48,498 nucleotides of DNA from Planctomycetaceae bacterium. Lineage in GTDB: Bacteria; Planctomycetota; Planctomycetia; Planctomycetales; Planctomycetaceae. The notes beneath the pieces are model-generated. The model made no database searches. It saw only the letters and a program-made list of their open reading frames with translations, and was not told where the DNA came from. A program made the translations under genes and the position numbers. How positions within the stretch are numbered: position 1 is the first letter of the stretch; each line of letters begins with the position of its first letter. Positions 1-9,863 of this stretch are shown here, piece by piece. The stretch covers positions 1 through 48,498 of the forward strand of contig OMIV01000218.1 in assembly GCA_900299185.1 (NCBI GenBank), in the 5' to 3' direction.

Positions 1-573
1 CGGCGACATCCTCGAAGACTCACGTCCCTCACGGGCGAATGATTGGAGGAAATCTTACCCCCGCTGCCAAGCCCACTTCGCCAATCTCCGGCAGAATTCT
101 CGGACAGGCTCCTAGCCAAAACCGCCTTTAATAATTTCCCATCTGAGTAAGTCACTGCACTCAGCCGTATGGACGTTGAAAGGGCTTGATTGAAAAAACC
201 GGAGACTCAGATGAAGTCGGTTCGGTTGACGGGCTTATTCTGGATCATCTCGACACGATGGGAGTAACTATTTCGAGTTGATCCAAAATCCCCGTGCTGA
301 TGCTCAATAAAACACAATGCCCAAACAGACCCGAGACTAGACTCATTCGCCTGAAACGCTGACGCTCAGCATACTCGCGGGCTGAGTCCTCACCTTAGTC
401 AAGTCCCCAAAACACAAACGAACCGACTCGAGCACCCTGTTGAAAAACACGTGAAGCGCGATCTACTATGAGAAACACTGCAAATTCGGGCACATTGGAA
501 ACGTACCCGACGAATTTCAATAGGCTGCTAGTCTTGCAAACAACACATCCCTGAATACCGAAGCGGGACACAA
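1..573. other. Left-edge region with no supported gene
   Basis: No convincing gene is visible here. Two plus-strand frames are open from the left edge: one closes with TAG at about 113-115 and the other with TAA near 130, so the C-terminal end of a gene entering from the left is possible but cannot be chosen between frames. A 60-codon minus-strand frame (395-577) overlaps the stop of the downstream gene by GTGA but has no recognisable protein character. The region is A+T-richer than most of the window. Confidence 0.4.
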
Positions 574-1422
574 TCACTTCTCAGGAGACTGTCGATTGTT
601 CTTACGACTTACCGAAGCGGAGTCCTTAGTAGGACTTTTCGCCCTCGGTTTTCTAGCAATCGTCAATCTTTCGCCCTTTCGACGGTGCAAGGCACCAGTA
701 GCAGAGGCCGAATCACCACTTAAAGCCGCCTGAAGTCTATTGGGTGCCGATTCAAGCTCTCCAATTGCCTCGCCAGATCCAGCGTTCGCTTTCCAGACAC
801 GCACAAAATGTTTAGACACGGAAAAACTTTTAATTAAAAAACAAAAATTCACTCCATCAGGCTTCTTAACCAAAGGTTTCAGCAATTCAGACGCGTCATC
901 TTCCCGTACCCCTACAGGAATTAGCCCTAACCAAACAACGACATCCAACATGCACCGATCAAAAGGAAGGACGTGTGCTGCAAGGCCAATCTGAATAGCA
1001 TAATTGCGAACAAATGGCGTCAAATATTTAATCCGGGATAACTGCCGATGTATCGACTCAATCGTACGCTTTCGCACGGAATCCATAATATAAGAATATT
1101 GATGATCGTACACGTGCATCAGCAAATGCTTAATGCGCAAACTCTTAGCGGCACCGTCAGGAAGTTGGCCAAGAACGTTCTCCAACTCTGCAAGAGTGGT
1201 TACGCGGACCTCGTTCCAGTCCAGAAAACTCCTTCTTAACCGTTCAAATGCGCGTTGGGCAGAGTCATGATCAACGTTTTCTGCGCAAATCGCATAAAGG
1301 AGCAACTCCAAGAACGGCAGAGAGGACACGTTTTGAGGCGTCTCAAACGCCCGCCCGAGAGCCTTCGTCAACTTCACCACCACAGATTGCTTGTCGATTG
1401 CTGATACAGGTTTCGTTGCCAT
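574..1422 (-). CDS. HhH-GPD (endonuclease III-like) family protein
   Basis: This 282-residue protein resembles the endonuclease III / HhH-GPD base-excision glycosylase fold. Residues about 30-170 carry the all-helical core, and the stretch LPFDRCMLDVVVW (152-164) sits where endonuclease III has its catalytic Asp, so D155 is the likely equivalent. The hairpin that normally reads LPGVGRKTA is replaced by LTPFVRNYA (134-142), which puts Asn where the bifunctional enzymes have the catalytic Lys, and no four-Cys Fe-S loop follows. If active it would more likely be a monofunctional glycosylase; it may instead bind DNA without catalysis. The C-terminal 60 residues are basic and low-complexity. It lies 49 bp downstream of infB on the same strand and is probably cotranscribed with it. 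The ATG start has no clear Shine-Dalgarno sequence. Confidence 0.7.
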   Translation of the reverse strand: MATKPVSAIDKQSVVVKLTKALGRAFETPQNVSSLPFLELLLYAICAENVDHDSAQRAFERLRRSFLDWNEVRVTTLAELENVLGQLPDGAAKSLRIKHLLMHVYDHQYSYIMDSVRKRTIESIHRQLSRIKYLTPFVRNYAIQIGLAAHVLPFDRCMLDVVVWLGLIPVGVREDDASELLKPLVKKPDGVNFCFLIKSFSVSKHFVRVWKANAGSGEAIGELESAPNRLQAALSGDSASATGALHRRKGERLTIARKPRAKSPTKDSASVSRKNNRQSPEK

Positions 1423-1471
1423 TTGAATTCATGATAATTACAGAGAGAGAGCCAATAAAAGTAACCAACAT

Positions 1472-4294
1472 CTAATCAATAGTTCGCTTTACATGGTCCA
1501 TTTTAAAGGCTTCCAAAAGATCTCCGTCCTTAATGTCATTAAATCCCTCGAGCCGAAGACCGCATTCCATGCCTTCGCGAACTTCTTTCGCATCGTCTTT
1601 GTGTCTTTTCAACGATGCAATTCCATACTCACCAATTATTCGCTGATCCCGAATAATGGAGATCCTATGATTTCTTTCGATTTGGCCGCTCAAAACCCTA
1701 CACCCAGCCACCGTTCCAACTTTAGTAATGCCAAACGATTGAAGCACAATTGCCCTTCCAGTCGTCTGACGAACTATTTCAGGCTTCAACATCCCCTCGA
1801 GAACACTCTTAATATGATCAGTTATTTCATAGATAATACTATAGCGACGAATCTCTACCCCTTCTTGTTCAGCTAACTGCTGGGTTCGATCGTCCATAGA
1901 GACATGAAATGCGAGTATCACTGCATCTGAGGCAGATGCGAGATAGACATCACTTTCGTTAACACCCCCGACTGCATCGTGAATGACACGTGCTTGCACT
2001 TCAGGATGTTCAATTCGCCCGATCTCGTGCCGGAGCGCCTCGATGGAGCCAGGAGCATCCGCCTTGATAACAAGGTTCAGTTGCTGCGTGATACCTCGCT
2101 TGGCGGCATTTAGAACGTCATCAAGAGTATGTGGGCGACGACGACCTGCTAGTAAAGCATGACGCCCCTTCGATCGACGATCGCTCGCAATTTCCCTGGC
2201 GAGGTCAATTTCATTTAGCACAAACAAACGATCCCCAGCTCCAGGCACATCTAGTAACCCGGAAATCTTAACCGGAGTTGCCGGTCCCGCTGAAACGACC
2301 GATTCGCCCCGATCGTTATAAATAGAACGAATCTTACCATATGTAGCCCCGCAGAGCACTACGTCCCCTATTCGAAGTGTACCATTTTGGATTATCAACC
2401 ATGCGATAGGCCCAACTCCCTCATCGCGAAAACCTTCAAGGCATACCCCGACCGCTTCGCGTGAAGGATTTGCAGAGAATTGGTTCAACTCAGATGTGAG
2501 CGAGATTGTCTCCAGCAACGTATCCAAACCCAGTCCGGTCACACCGGATGTTCGAATAACTTCTACATCGCCGCCCCATTCGTGAGGTTGCACTCCGGCA
2601 TTTGCAAGATCAGTAAGAACCTTTTGCTCTTTCTGGGCTGCGCCGGGAATATCGCATTTATTTAAAGCGACTATTATCGGTGCGCCAGATGCCTTGGCGT
2701 GACTAATGCACTCAACAGTTTGAGGCATGACACTATCGTCGATTGCGATTACGAGCACTACAATATCAGTTACGTTTGCTCCGCGAGCTCTCATTTCACC
2801 AAACGCTGCATGCCCTGGCGTATCCACAAAAGTAATCAATTGGCTGTTGTGATTAACTTGATATGCTCGAATGTGCTGGGTGATCCCTCCGGCTTCGCCA
2901 GCAGCGATATTTGTCAATCGCAACTTGTCGAGCAACGTAGTCTTTCCATGATCAACGTGCCCAAGAATGGTGACAATTGGCGGTCTTGGCTGGAGTGTTT
3001 CGACCGGATCCGGTGAAGAATAGATCTCTTCTAGATCCTCTTCGTAAGAACGAGCCTTTGTGATTTCAAGTTCAACACCCAGCTCAAGACAGACCTCCCA
3101 AGCGTTATCATCCGATATCACATCGTTAATGGTAAGGAGCGATCCCTTCTTTAACATCGCGGCCAAGATCGACTTTGCGGGACGTCCAACAGCTTCTGAG
3201 AGGGTACGAACTAGGATAGGAGACTCAATCTTTGCTGTTGCTTTTAGTTGAGGGGTCTTTGACTTAACCTTTGGTTTAAATCGAGGAGCCCGATTTCGGC
3301 GCGATACGTCTTCGTCTTCCGAGTCATTGGCCGTAGCAGCATTCTTTCGTGCGCGTCTTTGTCGTGGCGTTTCGTCAACAGGATCCTCACCCGCAGTGAA
3401 AACTGCTTTTGTGCTAACATCCGGAAAGTCTGTTTTCCGTTTTTGGGAAGTCTTTTGTTTTTCTTTCGATGCGTCGTCGTTGCCTTTTTCTGCCTGTTTC
3501 ATTCGTGCAGCGAGAGGGCTGTGTAGAGAACCTCCGCTAGCATTCCATTGATCCGGAGTCAGCTTAATCTCAGGTCGTTGAACCTTTTGTTCAACATCGA
3601 CATCGCGTGACGGGGCCTTCGCCTTAAATGCCGGCATTTCAGCTAGCGCTGGCAAACTGGGCTTCGCTCGACTCGGTTGCTTTACGCCAAATCGCGCCGC
3701 CTCACTTCCTGACCCAACTGGACGCATTTCGCGCATTCGCGAGGCAATCGGGGCAATTGTAGACACCGCTTTTGGACGTGGCATCGCGTTAGCGACAAAT
3801 GAGGCTTGTGGCACTTCATGTGCAACAGCATCGTCAACGGCAGATTCTTGCGACACCTCAATCGCGGATTCTTCCGGCTCCTTACTCGGAGCTATTTCGC
3901 AGGGTGCAACATTATTCGCAACCTCAAGCACAGCCGGATCGCTGTCTATACTCGCGGCGATTAATTCAATGGGAGTTATGGAATCGGAATCAGGCGATTC
4001 TTCATTGAGCGACCGACGAGAACGATCCCTGTGGATATCTCTAACGTCACCTAGGACTTGATTGAGAGTCGGCCGTTGAACCGCGGGGGCGGCTGGCGCA
4101 GGTAGTCTTGTCGTACCACTCTTAGCTTGGAGATGGCCCAGCAAAATTTGCTTCTCTTCAGGAGAGATCGCTGCCAATGCGGAACTCTTTACAGGGATAC
4201 CGGCCTCATTGCATTGAGCGATCAGCAGTTTACTGTCTATTCCCAGCTCTCTAGCTAAGGAAAAGATACGGATTTTAGTCTGAACGTCCCCCAT
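1472..4294 (-). CDS. infB: Translation initiation factor IF-2
   Basis: IF-2 is the GTPase that brings initiator fMet-tRNA to the 30S subunit and promotes subunit joining. The 940-residue protein has an N-terminal IF2_N domain (about 5-55), a long charged disordered linker, a second IF2_N domain (about 357-412), and a GTPase domain with G1 GHVDHGKT (445-452), G3 DTPGH and G4 NKCD. These are followed by the beta-barrel, the alpha/beta domain III and the C-terminal fMet-tRNA-binding domain. Length and order are normal for a long-linker bacterial IF-2. I chose the ATG at 4294 because IF2_N starts immediately after it; an in-frame TTG at 4327 would add 11 residues. It follows nusA by 123 bp, the classic nusA-infB order, but rbfA does not follow. 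Confidence 0.97.
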   Translation of the reverse strand: MGDVQTKIRIFSLARELGIDSKLLIAQCNEAGIPVKSSALAAISPEEKQILLGHLQAKSGTTRLPAPAAPAVQRPTLNQVLGDVRDIHRDRSRRSLNEESPDSDSITPIELIAASIDSDPAVLEVANNVAPCEIAPSKEPEESAIEVSQESAVDDAVAHEVPQASFVANAMPRPKAVSTIAPIASRMREMRPVGSGSEAARFGVKQPSRAKPSLPALAEMPAFKAKAPSRDVDVEQKVQRPEIKLTPDQWNASGGSLHSPLAARMKQAEKGNDDASKEKQKTSQKRKTDFPDVSTKAVFTAGEDPVDETPRQRRARKNAATANDSEDEDVSRRNRAPRFKPKVKSKTPQLKATAKIESPILVRTLSEAVGRPAKSILAAMLKKGSLLTINDVISDDNAWEVCLELGVELEITKARSYEEDLEEIYSSPDPVETLQPRPPIVTILGHVDHGKTTLLDKLRLTNIAAGEAGGITQHIRAYQVNHNSQLITFVDTPGHAAFGEMRARGANVTDIVVLVIAIDDSVMPQTVECISHAKASGAPIIVALNKCDIPGAAQKEQKVLTDLANAGVQPHEWGGDVEVIRTSGVTGLGLDTLLETISLTSELNQFSANPSREAVGVCLEGFRDEGVGPIAWLIIQNGTLRIGDVVLCGATYGKIRSIYNDRGESVVSAGPATPVKISGLLDVPGAGDRLFVLNEIDLAREIASDRRSKGRHALLAGRRRPHTLDDVLNAAKRGITQQLNLVIKADAPGSIEALRHEIGRIEHPEVQARVIHDAVGGVNESDVYLASASDAVILAFHVSMDDRTQQLAEQEGVEIRRYSIIYEITDHIKSVLEGMLKPEIVRQTTGRAIVLQSFGITKVGTVAGCRVLSGQIERNHRISIIRDQRIIGEYGIASLKRHKDDAKEVREGMECGLRLEGFNDIKDGDLLEAFKMDHVKRTID

Positions 4295-4417
4295 TGAACC
4301 CCAATCGCCTTGAATTTGCTTCAACAACCCAGATCAGCATGCCCAGCTCCGCCCTTCGACAGTTGATGAGCCCTTAACACAAGCCTCTTGCAATCATCGA
4401 CTTCTAGTTTTTGCGAG

Positions 4418-5623
4418 CTAGTCATCGATAGAAGAAGCTTCATGTTTTACCCGCGTTTCGTCGCGTTCGGCTTTGGCGGCTTCCTGATCGGCGTACTCAA
4501 TGATTGATTCGCATTCTTCGGGAGTCAAGCCACTCAACTCAGCCAGATCAACTGGTTCTATTACTGATAGGTCGAAATAGGTAAAGAACCCTTGGGAAAC
4601 TAGACTTTCCGCCAACTCCTCGGAGATTCCTGTGATCTGCGAGTATGCCCCGACAGATTTAACTAATTGCTCATCTAGCTCTGCCTGAGTCATCACTTCT
4701 ATGTCCCAACCGATAAGTTTGGAGGCAAGCCGAACATTCTGGCCTCGCTTCCCTATCGCTAATGAGAGCTGATCGTCCCGGACTAACACGATGACGCGGC
4801 CAAGCATGGGGCAAAGTATGACATCCTCAACTTCCGCCGGTTGCATCGCGTTTGGAACTAGATCTCGCAAGGAGTCGTTCCAGCGAATAATATCAATTCT
4901 TTCACCAGCTAATTCGTCAACAATTCCCTTAATTCTTGCCCCTCGCATGCCAACACAGGCACCGACGGGGTCAATCTTTGCGTCAAGACAGGAGACAGCA
5001 ACCTTAGAGCGGTAGCCAGCTTCCCTAGCCAAAGATCGCACTTCAATAATCCGCTCAGCAACTTCCGGAATCTCAGACTCAAACAAGCGAAGTACAAACT
5101 CTGGATGTGTTCGAGATAGCACGACACGAACTCTGGCTCCCGCCTTTCGAACCTCGAGAACAACTGCTCGAACTCTCTCATTCGTTCTTAAGGTTTCGCC
5201 AGAGATCTGCTCGCTCCTCGGCAGAACGGCTTCAGTTTTGCCGATATTGACAATTGCTGCTCCAGATTCGATTCGCACGATCTGACCAGAAATTACCTGC
5301 CCTCTGAGTGCGTCGAATTCTCGAAGCAGCGCATCGCGTTCAGCTTCTCGGATTTTCTGAATCATTACTTGCTTGGCGGTCTGCGCTGCCACGCGTCCAA
5401 GAATATCGCCGATTACTTCTGAGGACTGCTGCACCCCGTCTGTGGACAAAGATACATCACCCGATTTACGATTTATTGCGCACGAAATGGTCGAGGATTC
5501 ACCGAAGTGCCGACGAGCTGCCGAGAGAATTGCTTGCTCAATCCCCTCGAAGACGATTTCGGACTCAATGTTCTTATCGCGATGAATCGCATCGACGACA
5601 CGAAGAACTTCACTGCCATCCAT
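4418..5623 (-). CDS. nusA: Transcription termination/antitermination factor NusA
   Basis: NusA binds RNA polymerase and nascent RNA and modulates pausing, termination and antitermination. The 401-residue protein shows the N-terminal polymerase-binding domain ([19 protein letters not shown] onward), an S1 domain (about 125-200), and two KH domains with GMRG and [11 protein letters not shown] motifs. A single C-terminal helix-hairpin-helix segment around [16 protein letters not shown] follows, then an acidic tail. It is shorter than E. coli NusA and appears to have only one C-terminal acidic-repeat-like unit. The ATG at 5623 has a good Shine-Dalgarno sequence (gggagag, 4-7 nt upstream); a TTG seven codons earlier is less likely. 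infB follows on the same strand. No rimP precedes it in the 333 bp upstream. Confidence 0.96.
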   Translation of the reverse strand: MDGSEVLRVVDAIHRDKNIESEIVFEGIEQAILSAARRHFGESSTISCAINRKSGDVSLSTDGVQQSSEVIGDILGRVAAQTAKQVMIQKIREAERDALLREFDALRGQVISGQIVRIESGAAIVNIGKTEAVLPRSEQISGETLRTNERVRAVVLEVRKAGARVRVVLSRTHPEFVLRLFESEIPEVAERIIEVRSLAREAGYRSKVAVSCLDAKIDPVGACVGMRGARIKGIVDELAGERIDIIRWNDSLRDLVPNAMQPAEVEDVILCPMLGRVIVLVRDDQLSLAIGKRGQNVRLASKLIGWDIEVMTQAELDEQLVKSVGAYSQITGISEELAESLVSQGFFTYFDLSVIEPVDLAELSGLTPEECESIIEYADQEAAKAERDETRVKHEASSIDD

Positions 5624-5956
5624 TTTGCTCTCCCGACTCCGCAAACACGACGCTTATATTTTCCCGAGGAATGCCCCGTTCCGACGACTCGCAGACGTCA
5701 CGTCACCACGCATTGTTGCGGATTTGCTGGCGTCGTCCAATCAGTTGAGTCTAAAGCCGAGATTTGAATGCGTGGCTGGCCACTCGCCACTTGCCATCCA
5801 TCGGCGATTTGAATTGCCACAAACTATTGTGGAATCAGGTTTTATCATTCCTAGGAGATTGCCATCAAACACACTGCGGTAACCGAGCCATTCTTGAACC
5901 CCTAAACCGCGGAACGAAGCCCAAAATCACAATCTAAGGCATCCAGGCGGTTCGAT
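5624..5956. other. Intergenic leader of the nusA-infB operon
   Basis: This 333-bp gap lies between the 3' end of coaC and nusA, both on the minus strand. No gene is supported; rimP, which often precedes nusA, is absent. The minus strand contains TATAAG (plus-strand 5653-5658) about 30 nt upstream of the nusA start, which could be a -10 element, but no convincing -35 box accompanies it. Confidence 0.4.
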
Positions 5957-6508
5957 TCACAATTGAGGGTTCGAAAATTGGGCTCGAATGACTTCAAGAA
6001 TTTGCGACGTTTCGCTCATTCTTCCGGCTCCGACCTGCCCGCAACTTAGCCAGCCTGAGCCCGGTTGGATAATATGAACTCCATCCAATTCTAACTGTCG
6101 AATATTTCTTGCCACAGACGGCTTCTTCCACATTTCAGTATTCATTGCCGGAGCTAGCATAATAGGACACGTGACGGTTAGACCAAGTGTAGAAACCGGA
6201 TCATCCGCATGCCCGTTCGCCAACTTGGCGAGAAAATCTGCCGTCGCTGGTGCTACAACGAACAATTCAGCTCGCTTGGCTAACCCGATATGTTCTCCGC
6301 GAAAATGTTCGACTGGTGAAAACAAGTCTGTGTAGACGGGACGACCGGTTAAAGCTTCAAACGTTGCTGGTCCAATGAACTTGGTTGCCGCCATGGTCAT
6401 CACCACGGAAACACAAGCCCCGGCCTGAACGAGTTTGCTAGTCAAATCAGCGATCTTATACGCAGCGATCCCACCAGTGACGCCGATTAGTATTTCTCTA
6501 TTTTGCAT
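5957..6508 (-). CDS. coaC: Phosphopantothenoylcysteine decarboxylase (CoaC)
   Basis: This enzyme decarboxylates 4'-phosphopantothenoylcysteine to 4'-phosphopantetheine in coenzyme A synthesis, using FMN. The 183-residue flavoprotein covers only the CoaC half of the usual CoaBC (Dfp) fusion. Visible are the N-terminal GVTGGIAAYK Rossmann-like start, the active-site His in GEHIGLAKRA (H73), VVAPATADFLAKLANG, the PAMN substrate-binding motif (120-123), and the GSGWLSCGQVGAGRM lid with its conserved Cys (C156). The CoaB ligase must be encoded elsewhere. It lies 61 bp downstream of the FHA/cyclase gene on the same strand, so it may be cotranscribed with signalling genes that have no obvious link to CoA. 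Confidence 0.93.
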   Translation of the reverse strand: MQNREILIGVTGGIAAYKIADLTSKLVQAGACVSVVMTMAATKFIGPATFEALTGRPVYTDLFSPVEHFRGEHIGLAKRAELFVVAPATADFLAKLANGHADDPVSTLGLTVTCPIMLAPAMNTEMWKKPSVARNIRQLELDGVHIIQPGSGWLSCGQVGAGRMSETSQILEVIRAQFSNPQL

Positions 6509-6569
6509 GTTATTACCTAATTCGAGATCTCCACGATGCCGTTTTTTCTACGCCTGGATTTTCTTAATA

Positions 6570-8336
6570 TTACTTTCGGACGAGTCGAACTATTCCATCC
6601 CATTCCGGGGGAGCCGTTCGGTTGTTTTGAACAATTGGCATTGAGAGAAAATCAGGGGCTCTGTCCACAGCAGGCATAGCGTGTAGGCATTGCCACGCAT
6701 CCTCCCACTGTCCGGCAATAAAGAGGTCGACTCCGCGTTCAAACTGTTGAATATGCTCATCCGTTAGGAGCGAATATTCTACACTTGAGGGAAGAAGTTC
6801 GCTTACCATGACCGGGGTTTCCATGCCAACCGGAAGAACGCGAGCGAGCTTTCGAAGCCTTCCAACAGAATGCGCTAGCCTAGGACGCACGAGATTTGCG
6901 GTCGTCTCGTCTAAGAGTATTGGCACTCTAAGTTGTGATGTCATCGTTTCGAGGCGGCTTGCGAGGTTTACCACAGGGCCGAAAACCGTCACTTTTACTT
7001 GGTCTTGAGTACCGATTTTACCTGCCACAGCGCGGCCATGAGCAATGCCTATTCCCATTCGGAAATCTTGAAGCGGATGACCGGGGGTAGAAGCTGCTAG
7101 CTCAAATGCACGCCGAATCCCTAAAGCAGCCTTGCATGCATTTAAGGGAGCATCGCTGGATGCTAATGGCCAGCCCCAGAACCCAAGTGCCGCGTCTCCT
7201 TGGAAATCTCCGGTAACTCCCCCGAACTCAAGGATCTGCTCCGTCATCACGCTTAATGCTTGACTAACTCTACTGAGTAATCCTTTCAGGTTCGCAGCTT
7301 CGATCTCAGCTTTCTGGCTGAAACCGCGAAGATCGCAAAACAGAACTGTGACATCGCATTCACGTGGTTCGAGGAAGTCAGGATTTAGATCTTCTCCGAG
7401 AGCCTCCAGTATCGGGGGGGCGAAGAATTGTCGCAGCCCGGCTTGATGGCGTTCGAGTGCGCGAAGTCGCCGGAGAGAACTAATAATCTCGGCGACAAGC
7501 TCGGTGAATCGCACATCTGCCTGTAATTGGGCACCGCATCCCGATGCTGAAATGACACCACTATCAAGCCCGTGACTGCCAGCGACGTACAAGCCACGTG
7601 GCGGTTCACCCGGAACAAGAACCGGAGTGCAGAACGCCCAATTAAACTCAGCAATGACGGTGTATCGGGTGTCAGATTCCGTTGGTTCCCAAAGATGCAA
7701 AACGCTGCGTCGACTCGTCAGCACGGCCTCACGGACTAGTCGAGCACTCGGACGTATCGAACCCGCAGTCTCAGTTCTGCGTTCTCCACTCAAGACGTCA
7801 ATTCCTGTCGCTGTAGGCTCGACGATTGCGACCGCTTCAGCACGCGGTATACCCGTCAGCAGAAGCTGCGCGACTCGCAATTGAAAGTCCTCGTTCGTGC
7901 GAGTTCCAAGAATGACGCGCGGTAGATGAGTGAGAACCTCAATTCGTTTTTCTGCATCCGAAAATGGAATTGCTCGCAGAACCCGAGGATCGAAAGTCAT
8001 CTCTTCGAGCATGTGCTCGGCCGATGATTCTTCCGCAGTTCCCGACTGAATCAGCCGAAAGGTAGTCTCGCCAATCGCGAAATGATCGTCCGCTCTAAGC
8101 TCAAACTCAGATGCCTCGTGGCCATGGAAATAGAGTGGATTGCGAGCCGCTGGATGTTTCTTTATGGCGACATAGTCTCCAAGGTCTTCCACCAAGACAT
8201 GCTGCTTCGAAAGCTGCGTATCGCCTTGATAGCTAATTTCGCAGGATTCAGATCGCCCCAGCGTGCTGCGCTCGGCACGCAGTGGATGCCTCGCGACTTC
8301 TTCGCCATTTGATTTGACGATCACCAACTCGAACAT
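6570..8336 (-). CDS. FHA domain - GAF-like - class III nucleotidyl cyclase
   Basis: This 588-residue protein joins an FHA phosphothreonine-binding domain (about 1-97, with LGRSESCEI) to a GAF-like middle region (about 130-290) and a class III adenylate/guanylate cyclase domain (about 325-490). The metal-binding Asp residues are in LFCDLRGFS (D335) and GDAAL (D381), and the transition-state pair is in VVNLASRLE (N457, R461). The two substrate-specifying positions are Asp (D377, normally Lys) and Thr (T450, normally Asp), so adenine versus guanine choice cannot be predicted. The ATG at 8336 has GAGG upstream and begins right at the FHA domain. A GTG at 8349-8351 overlaps the kinase stop as GTGA and would add five residues. 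The upstream kinase is a natural candidate for phosphorylating an FHA ligand. Confidence 0.88.
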   Translation of the reverse strand: MFELVIVKSNGEEVARHPLRAERSTLGRSESCEISYQGDTQLSKQHVLVEDLGDYVAIKKHPAARNPLYFHGHEASEFELRADDHFAIGETTFRLIQSGTAEESSAEHMLEEMTFDPRVLRAIPFSDAEKRIEVLTHLPRVILGTRTNEDFQLRVAQLLLTGIPRAEAVAIVEPTATGIDVLSGERRTETAGSIRPSARLVREAVLTSRRSVLHLWEPTESDTRYTVIAEFNWAFCTPVLVPGEPPRGLYVAGSHGLDSGVISASGCGAQLQADVRFTELVAEIISSLRRLRALERHQAGLRQFFAPPILEALGEDLNPDFLEPRECDVTVLFCDLRGFSQKAEIEAANLKGLLSRVSQALSVMTEQILEFGGVTGDFQGDAALGFWGWPLASSDAPLNACKAALGIRRAFELAASTPGHPLQDFRMGIGIAHGRAVAGKIGTQDQVKVTVFGPVVNLASRLETMTSQLRVPILLDETTANLVRPRLAHSVGRLRKLARVLPVGMETPVMVSELLPSSVEYSLLTDEHIQQFERGVDLFIAGQWEDAWQCLHAMPAVDRAPDFLSMPIVQNNRTAPPEWDGIVRLVRK

Positions 8337-8347
8337 TGAAGCCTCGC

Positions 8348-9784
8348 TCACTCGCTCAACTTTTGAGGCCGGTTGCGTTTTAAGGGTTCACTTATCGAAT
8401 CCGAGGTTTGCGGCACCAACACCGGCGACACTCCAGGCTGCTGAATCTGTTGCTGAGCTTGCTTCAACAAAGACGAACCAGCGACCAAAGCAATCAAGAC
8501 TCCGACAAGCACTATTCCAATTGTGATTAGCTTCTTGGAGTCGACAGAAACATTTACCGATTTGTGCCGCTGCCGGCGTAAGTTTCGTAACGATGTCCCG
8601 TCGCGATTTGGGCTCTCAACCGAAGTCGTTGCGTCTCGTTCCGAACGAGTATCTTCGTCGTTCGATTTGCCGCCCCGTCGAGTTGAACGTTCGGCGTCGC
8701 GACGTGTTTCGCGGTCATTAGATCGAGAACGACGTTCGGGACGATCGCTGACTTTGCTTGTTTTCTCAGACCGCCCGCGAGCGCCTGTGCTCAAGACGCG
8801 TTCTTCTCGCCCTTGTGTTTTAGACCGGCGTTTGGGATTTCCGTGACCATCATCGTCATCACCCTCAGAACCCAATGAGGCGATCAAGTTGTAGTTGATT
8901 TCTCGCTCATCGAGGTTGATGCGTCCGAGGTCATCGAGCAGGTCGCTAGGCGTCTGGTATCGGTCGCGTTGAGCTTTCGCCAGCATCTTGTGAATGACAT
9001 CCACCACTCCCAACGGAATGTCCGAGTTGAACTTGCGAGGGTCTGGCGGTGCATCGTTCGCATGCTGATTGAGCTTGTTGAGAACATCGCCTTCAGGAAA
9101 CGGCGGCTTGCCAACCAGCAAGAAATACCAGGTCGCACCGAGTGCGTAGACGTCGCTCCGAAAGTCGGCATCTTTGCTGTTTCGAGCCTGCTCCGGCGGC
9201 ATGTAATCGACCGTGCCGACAGTGGTTCCGGCTCGCGTAATTCCCGTTTCTTCTTCCTCGTCGAGCGAACGAGCCAACCCAAAGTCAGCGAGTTTGACGT
9301 GCTCGTTTGAGTCGATCAGTAGATTAGAGGGTTTGATATCGCGGTGAACGATGTGGTGCTGATAAGCATGCTGAAGCCCCTTCGCAACCTGCTTGATGAT
9401 GTTCAACGATCGCTCGACCGATAGGGGCCCATCGCGAACCACGAGCTCTTGGCCATCGATGCCCTGCACGAACTCCATCGCGATGTACAAAGCCCCGCTC
9501 ACTTCTCCGGTATCGAAGACACAAACGAGATTTTCATGCCGCAGAGCGGCTGCAGCTTTGCCTTCGGACTGAAACCGCTTCACAAGCAGTTCATTCTTCG
9601 CCTTGTCCTTCGGCAGAATCTTCAAAGCTACGACGCGATTGAGCTGCGAATCAACCGCTCGATAAACAGTTCCCATACCGCCAGCACCGACTTCTCGCTC
9701 AATGCGATAACGACCGAAAGACGCAGCGCGTCCGGTCTTCTTGGTATCTGCAGTGCGAGTCCCTTTGTCGGGGCGTTCTGGCAT
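8348..9784 (-). CDS. Membrane-anchored Ser/Thr protein kinase (PknB-like)
   Basis: A Hanks-type kinase of 478 residues. The kinase domain (about 26-290) contains the glycine loop GAGGMGTVY (33-41), the ATP-anchoring Lys in VALKIL (K55), HRDIKPSNLL (catalytic D149), DFGLA (167-171) and PPEQA in place of APE. A long Arg/Ser/Asp-rich linker follows, then one transmembrane helix near 420-440 and a short Gln/Pro-rich extracytoplasmic tail. This is the usual receptor-kinase topology but with no folded sensor outside. Its stop codon is 11 bp from the chosen start of the FHA/cyclase gene (or overlaps its alternative GTG), so the two are almost certainly one transcript and may form a phosphorylation-to-second-messenger module. 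Confidence 0.94.
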   Translation of the reverse strand: MPERPDKGTRTADTKKTGRAASFGRYRIEREVGAGGMGTVYRAVDSQLNRVVALKILPKDKAKNELLVKRFQSEGKAAAALRHENLVCVFDTGEVSGALYIAMEFVQGIDGQELVVRDGPLSVERSLNIIKQVAKGLQHAYQHHIVHRDIKPSNLLIDSNEHVKLADFGLARSLDEEEETGITRAGTTVGTVDYMPPEQARNSKDADFRSDVYALGATWYFLLVGKPPFPEGDVLNKLNQHANDAPPDPRKFNSDIPLGVVDVIHKMLAKAQRDRYQTPSDLLDDLGRINLDEREINYNLIASLGSEGDDDDGHGNPKRRSKTQGREERVLSTGARGRSEKTSKVSDRPERRSRSNDRETRRDAERSTRRGGKSNDEDTRSERDATTSVESPNRDGTSLRNLRRQRHKSVNVSVDSKKLITIGIVLVGVLIALVAGSSLLKQAQQQIQQPGVSPVLVPQTSDSISEPLKRNRPQKLSE

Positions 9785-9863
9785 CTTGTTTTGCGTGATT
9801 TAGAAGAGAAGGAGCGATCTAACTAAAACTGCCAGCGAGTCTCTTAACGGCCAGTCAGCTTAG

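Noticed and set aside
395-577. 60-codon minus-strand frame overlapping the HhH-GPD gene stop by GTGA
   Set aside because: The overlap mimics translational coupling, but there is no recognisable fold, no ribosome-binding site beyond chance and no neighbouring support.
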